Assembly: GCF_026343185.1 (NCBI RefSeq)
Contig: NZ_JAPEMA010000001.1
Coordinates: forward strand, 1,178,001 to 1,242,000
Direction: 5' to 3'
Source of the DNA: Streptomyces sp. NBC_00091
GTDB taxonomy: Bacteria > Actinomycetota > Actinomycetes > Streptomycetales > Streptomycetaceae
Length of the DNA stretch: 64,000 nucleotides
The position numbers and the translations under genes were made by a program. Under the pieces are notes generated by a model. It saw nothing but the letters and a program-made list of their open reading frames with translations. It searched no databases and was not told the DNA's origin. Below are positions 61,245-64,000 of this stretch, piece by piece; within the stretch, counting starts at the first letter, position 1, and each line of letters begins with the position of its first letter.

Positions 61245-61396
61245 TTTGGGGGCTTCCCGGCAGTCCTTTGTCTTTCCGGGGCGGGACGGTCTGTCAAGGG
61301 TGGCCGAAGGCCATCACGCAGTGACGCGACGAAGGAGCGCCCTTGACAGGCCGTCCCGACGCTGAAGGACGATGGGACTGACGGGAAACCCCCAAA
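61245..61396. repeat. 152-base cruciform-type inverted-repeat element
   Basis: Outer arms begin at TTTGGGGG (61245) and end at CCCCCAAA (61396). The strongest inner arms, 61283-61300 and 61340-61357, match at 17 of 18 bases. The loop holds a second small hairpin (GTGGCC-gaa-GGCCAT). The whole is a long imperfect palindrome with arms near 60 bases. No coding gene overlaps it. It may be a non-autonomous mobile element, a bidirectional terminator or a structured RNA. Confidence 0.75.
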
Positions 61397-61794
61397 CCAG
61401 CTCTGATGCGGGCCCGCCAAGACACCGCCAACCCGGCACCCCGCCCCGCCGCCGGAGCCCGCCCGCGCCGGGCGGGGCCAGGCGCGCCCGCGCCGCGGGA
61501 CGGGGTAGGCCTCCGCGCCCCGGCGGCAGGCGGCCAGCCGCCGCTCCGCTCCGAGCGCTCGAGCGGTCAACGCCACCCCGCCACGAGCCGACGTAGCAAC
61601 GCTCCCGCAGACGGGAAGGCGGGTGGGCAGCCACCGCCCGGGCCCGGCGCCTCGAGGGGGAGATAGTGGGCCCGCACCGCGAGCGGCGCACGCGAAGCCG
61701 CGTCCCCCGACCGGGTGACGGGCCGTCGGCCCCGTGATGTCGGGCGGGGTGGGTCCAGGGCCGCGTGGCAGCATCGGGCGGCGGAGGTTATTAC

Positions 61795-62934
61795 ATGACA
61801 AAACGACTGCTGCGCATCGCCTGCCTCGCCGCCGTCTTCGTCGCCGCGGGGCCCCCGCCCGTCGCGCGGGCCGAGCCCGTCGGGGAGTTGCTCACCCGGC
61901 TGCAGGGCCTGTACCAGCAGGCCGAGGAGGCCACCGAGGCCTACAACGCCGCCGAGGCGGCCCTCGGGGACCGGCAGGACGAGGAGCGGCGGCTCACCAC
62001 CGAGCTCGCCACGGCCCGCTCCGCGCTCGACTCCGAGAAGGCCACCGCCGGGCGCCTGGCCCGGGAGCAGTACCAGGGGGTCCGCGGCGGGAGCCTCTCC
62101 CCGTACCTGCGGATGCTGCTCTCGGGGGATCCCCAGCAGGCCTTCGACCAGCGCCGGCTCGCCGCCCGCGAGGGCGCCCGGCGGGCCGGGGTCGTGGCGC
62201 GGCTGGAGCGGGGCCGGGAGCAGGCGGGGGCGCTCGCCACCGCCGCCCGCAAGGCGCTGGACGACCAGGAGACCCTCGCCGTGCGGCAGAAGCGGGCCCA
62301 GCAGGAGGTCACGGGCCGCCTCAAGGAGGTCGAGCGGCTGCTGGCGGCGCTCACCCCGGAGGAACTGGCCGGGCTCGGGGCGCGCGAGGCGGCCGTCACC
62401 GCCGGGGCGCAGCGCGCGCTGGTGGACTCCGGCCGGCTGCCCGCCCGTACGGGTACGCCCACCGCCGCCGGCGGGGCCGCCCTGCGGTACGCGACGGCGC
62501 AGATCGGCAAGCCGTACGTCTGGGGCGCCGAGGGCCCGGCCTCCTTCGACTGCTCCGGGCTGACCTCGAAGGCCTGGGAGCACGCCGGGCGGTCCATCCC
62601 CCGGACCAGCCAGGAGCAGTGGGCACAGCTGCCGCGGGTGCCGCTGGACCGGCTGCGCCCGGGCGATCTGGTGGTCTACTTCCCCAAGGCCACGCACGTG
62701 GCCCTCTACATCGGGGACGGCAAGGTGATCCAGGCTCCCCGCCCGGGCGCCACCGTGAAGGTCTCGCCCATCGCCGCGAACCCGCTCCTCGGGGCGGTCC
62801 GCCCGGATCCGGACGGGACCCCGCTCGAGGAGTTCACCCCGCCGCCGCTGCCCGAGGCCGCGACGGCGGGGGACGACACGGGCTATTCGGCGGAAGCGGA
62901 GCCGGAGGCGGAGGAGGAGACCTCCGCCAGGTAG
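61795..62934 (+). CDS. Secreted NlpC/P60 peptidoglycan endopeptidase
   Basis: A 379-residue protein. The signal peptide (about 1-26, RIACLAAVFVAAGPPPVARA) is followed by a coiled-coil region (about 30-200) and an NlpC/P60 domain (225-345). Catalytic Cys253 lies in SFDCSGL and His301 in ATHVALYIGDG. The third polar residue is Gln313 (VIQAPRPG) where His is usual. It cleaves peptide stems in the cell wall. ATG 61795 follows GGAGG. The last 50 residues are acidic and overlap the convergent next gene by 52 bases. Confidence 0.9.
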   Translation: MTKRLLRIACLAAVFVAAGPPPVARAEPVGELLTRLQGLYQQAEEATEAYNAAEAALGDRQDEERRLTTELATARSALDSEKATAGRLAREQYQGVRGGSLSPYLRMLLSGDPQQAFDQRRLAAREGARRAGVVARLERGREQAGALATAARKALDDQETLAVRQKRAQQEVTGRLKEVERLLAALTPEELAGLGAREAAVTAGAQRALVDSGRLPARTGTPTAAGGAALRYATAQIGKPYVWGAEGPASFDCSGLTSKAWEHAGRSIPRTSQEQWAQLPRVPLDRLRPGDLVVYFPKATHVALYIGDGKVIQAPRPGATVKVSPIAANPLLGAVRPDPDGTPLEEFTPPPLPEAATAGDDTGYSAEAEPEAEEETSAR

Positions 62935-64000
62935 TCCGCCGTGTCCTCGGGGTCGTAGAAGTACGCGTCGAAGTCGGCCGGGTTGTCGAAGCCGTTGGCG
63001 AATCGATCCGCCACCGGCTGGAGCTGCCCGGCCGCGCCGATCAGGTTCAGCACGTGCTCCGGCGGGACGCCCAGCATGGCGTTCGTCCACTGGGTGACCG
63101 GCTTGCCGGTGGTGAACCAGTACTTGTCGAAGGTCGCCTTCATCCACGCCTCGTCGAACGGCTTGTCGCCGTGCATGAGGATCGAGGAGAGGTACGAGGC
63201 CGCGCACTTGGCCGCCGCGTTCGAGCCCTGGCCGGTGATCGGGTCGTTCGCCACGACCACGTCCGCGACGCCCAGGACCAGGCCCCCGCCGGGAAGGCGG
63301 CCGATGGGGTTGCGGACCACCGGGGTGTAGCGGCCGGAGAGGGTGCCGCCCGCGTCCGTGAGCTCGGCCTTCCTCGCCCGCGCGTACTCCCACGGGGTGT
63401 ACTTCTCCATCAGCTCCAGCGTCAGCGCCAGGTGCTCGGCCGGGTCGTTGACCCCGGTGAAGACGTCCAGCGGTCCGCCCGGGAGGCCCTCCCAGAACAG
63501 GATGTCGGCCCGCCCCGAGGTGGTCAGGGTGGGCATGACGAACAGCTCGCCGACGCCAGGGACCAGGTTGCAGCGCACGGCCTCGGTGTCCGGGTGCTCG
63601 GGGCGCGGCTCGAGCCCGTGCACGTACGAGACGGCCAGCGCGCGCTGCGGGGCGTCGTAGGGGGAGCGTGCCTCGTCCCGCCCGAACATCGACACCAGCT
63701 CGCCCTTGCCGGCGGCGACGAGCACGAGGTCGTACGTACGGGAGAAGAAGTCCAGGTCGGCGACGGACGCGCCGTGGATGACCAGCTGTCCGCCGCGCTG
63801 GGTGAAGGTGTCGAGCCAGCCGGCCATCTTCACGCGCTGGTCCACGGACTGCGCGGGGGCCTTGAGGCGGCCGAGCCAGTCGATGGGGCGGGAGCCGTCG
63901 GGGGCGGCGACCGAGACGCCCAGGCCCCGGATCTTCGGGGCCTGCTGCTCCCAGAAGTTCAGCTGGAGGTCCCGCTCGTGGCGGAGCGCCGTGTCGAACA
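62883..64000 (-). CDS. FAD-dependent styrene/indole monooxygenase-family protein (partial)
   Basis: The gene runs off the right edge, so its N-terminus, including the FAD-binding motif, is missing. The visible about 370 residues match the styrene monooxygenase (StyA) family: VDQRVKMAGWLDTFTQRGGQLVIHGA, LVLVAAGKGELVSMFGRDEARSPYDAPQRALAVSYVHGL, and VVVANDPITGQGSNAAAKCAASYL, which binds FAD. The last residues overlap the NlpC gene. The true substrate is unknown; some relatives are labelled alanine-phosphoribitol ligase. Confidence 0.82.
   Translation of the reverse strand, partial: FDTALRHERDLQLNFWEQQAPKIRGLGVSVAAPDGSRPIDWLGRLKAPAQSVDQRVKMAGWLDTFTQRGGQLVIHGASVADLDFFSRTYDLVLVAAGKGELVSMFGRDEARSPYDAPQRALAVSYVHGLEPRPEHPDTEAVRCNLVPGVGELFVMPTLTTSGRADILFWEGLPGGPLDVFTGVNDPAEHLALTLELMEKYTPWEYARARKAELTDAGGTLSGRYTPVVRNPIGRLPGGGLVLGVADVVVANDPITGQGSNAAAKCAASYLSSILMHGDKPFDEAWMKATFDKYWFTTGKPVTQWTNAMLGVPPEHVLNLIGAAGQLQPVADRFANGFDNPADFDAYFYDPEDTADYLAEVSSSASGSASAE

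Noticed and set aside
61400..61790. Possible small genes in the gap before the NlpC gene
   Set aside because: Frames are Arg/Ala/Pro-rich with no start signals or recognisable segments; treated as intergenic.

Overview
The window is high-GC actinomycete DNA, most likely from Streptomyces. Evidence: about 70% GC, very frequent GTG starts, many 4-base ATGA/GTGA gene overlaps, DUF397/XRE pairs, a WhiJ-type regulator with an RsbW-like ATPase, separate LigD-polymerase and ligase genes beside ku, and hairpin-rich intergenic repeats. It has three parts.

Part 1 (54-31582) is a genomic island in the 3' half of a tRNA-Arg(CCG) gene. A perfect 51-base direct repeat (81-131 and 31532-31582) marks its ends. 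Its tyrosine integrase (390-about 1700) is a pseudogene with two in-frame TGA codons and an internal deletion, so the island looks stranded. The cargo resembles a large, probably anti-phage, DNA-modification/helicase system. In order it encodes a SeqA-N-like/RAMA protein, an EVE-like modified-base reader, a Ser/Thr kinase, an SNF2 helicase (DrmD-like), a 24-codon coupling ORF and an 1843-aa N6-adenine methyltransferase (DrmMI/PglX-like). A regulatory cassette follows (DUF397, XRE, RsbW-like ATPase). Then come a 2362-aa DEAD/DUF1998 helicase with a nuclease-like tail (DruE/DrmAB-like), a UvrD-like helicase with a RelE-like N-terminus and a GIY-YIG/T5orf172 protein. A Helicase_C_3 protein and a DUF234 ATPase close the island on the other strand. 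The set mixes DISARM class 1 and Druantia features and matches no canonical system I know.

Part 2 (31.6-44.3 kb) starts with the original tRNA terminator. Next is a second possible defence cassette, an overlapping TIR / P-loop NTPase / membrane-protein operon downstream of an XRE regulator. Then come an MFS exporter, XdhC, a phosphoribosyltransferase-hydrolase fusion, a DUF6479 protein, and the NHEJ set: ligase and LigD polymerase divergent from ku.

Part 3 (44.3-64 kb) is ordinary accessory/core chromosome with some damage. It holds a NERD protein, a secreted protein and a lipoprotein gene cut by a TnpB-type (IS200/IS605) element. After these come a TetR regulator with two divergent diiron oxygenases, a PBP2/RodA pair and DUF6325/SHOCT genes. 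A segment of about 5.2 kb lies between inverted repeats. It carries a VOC protein, a MerR/quinol-monooxygenase pair, a SLOG protein, a deletion scar between two truncated divergent genes, and a Pro-rich peptide coupled to a PCMT-like methyltransferase. A 152-base cruciform element, an NlpC/P60 endopeptidase and a styrene-monooxygenase-like gene running off the end complete the window. I found no CRISPR array or rRNA.
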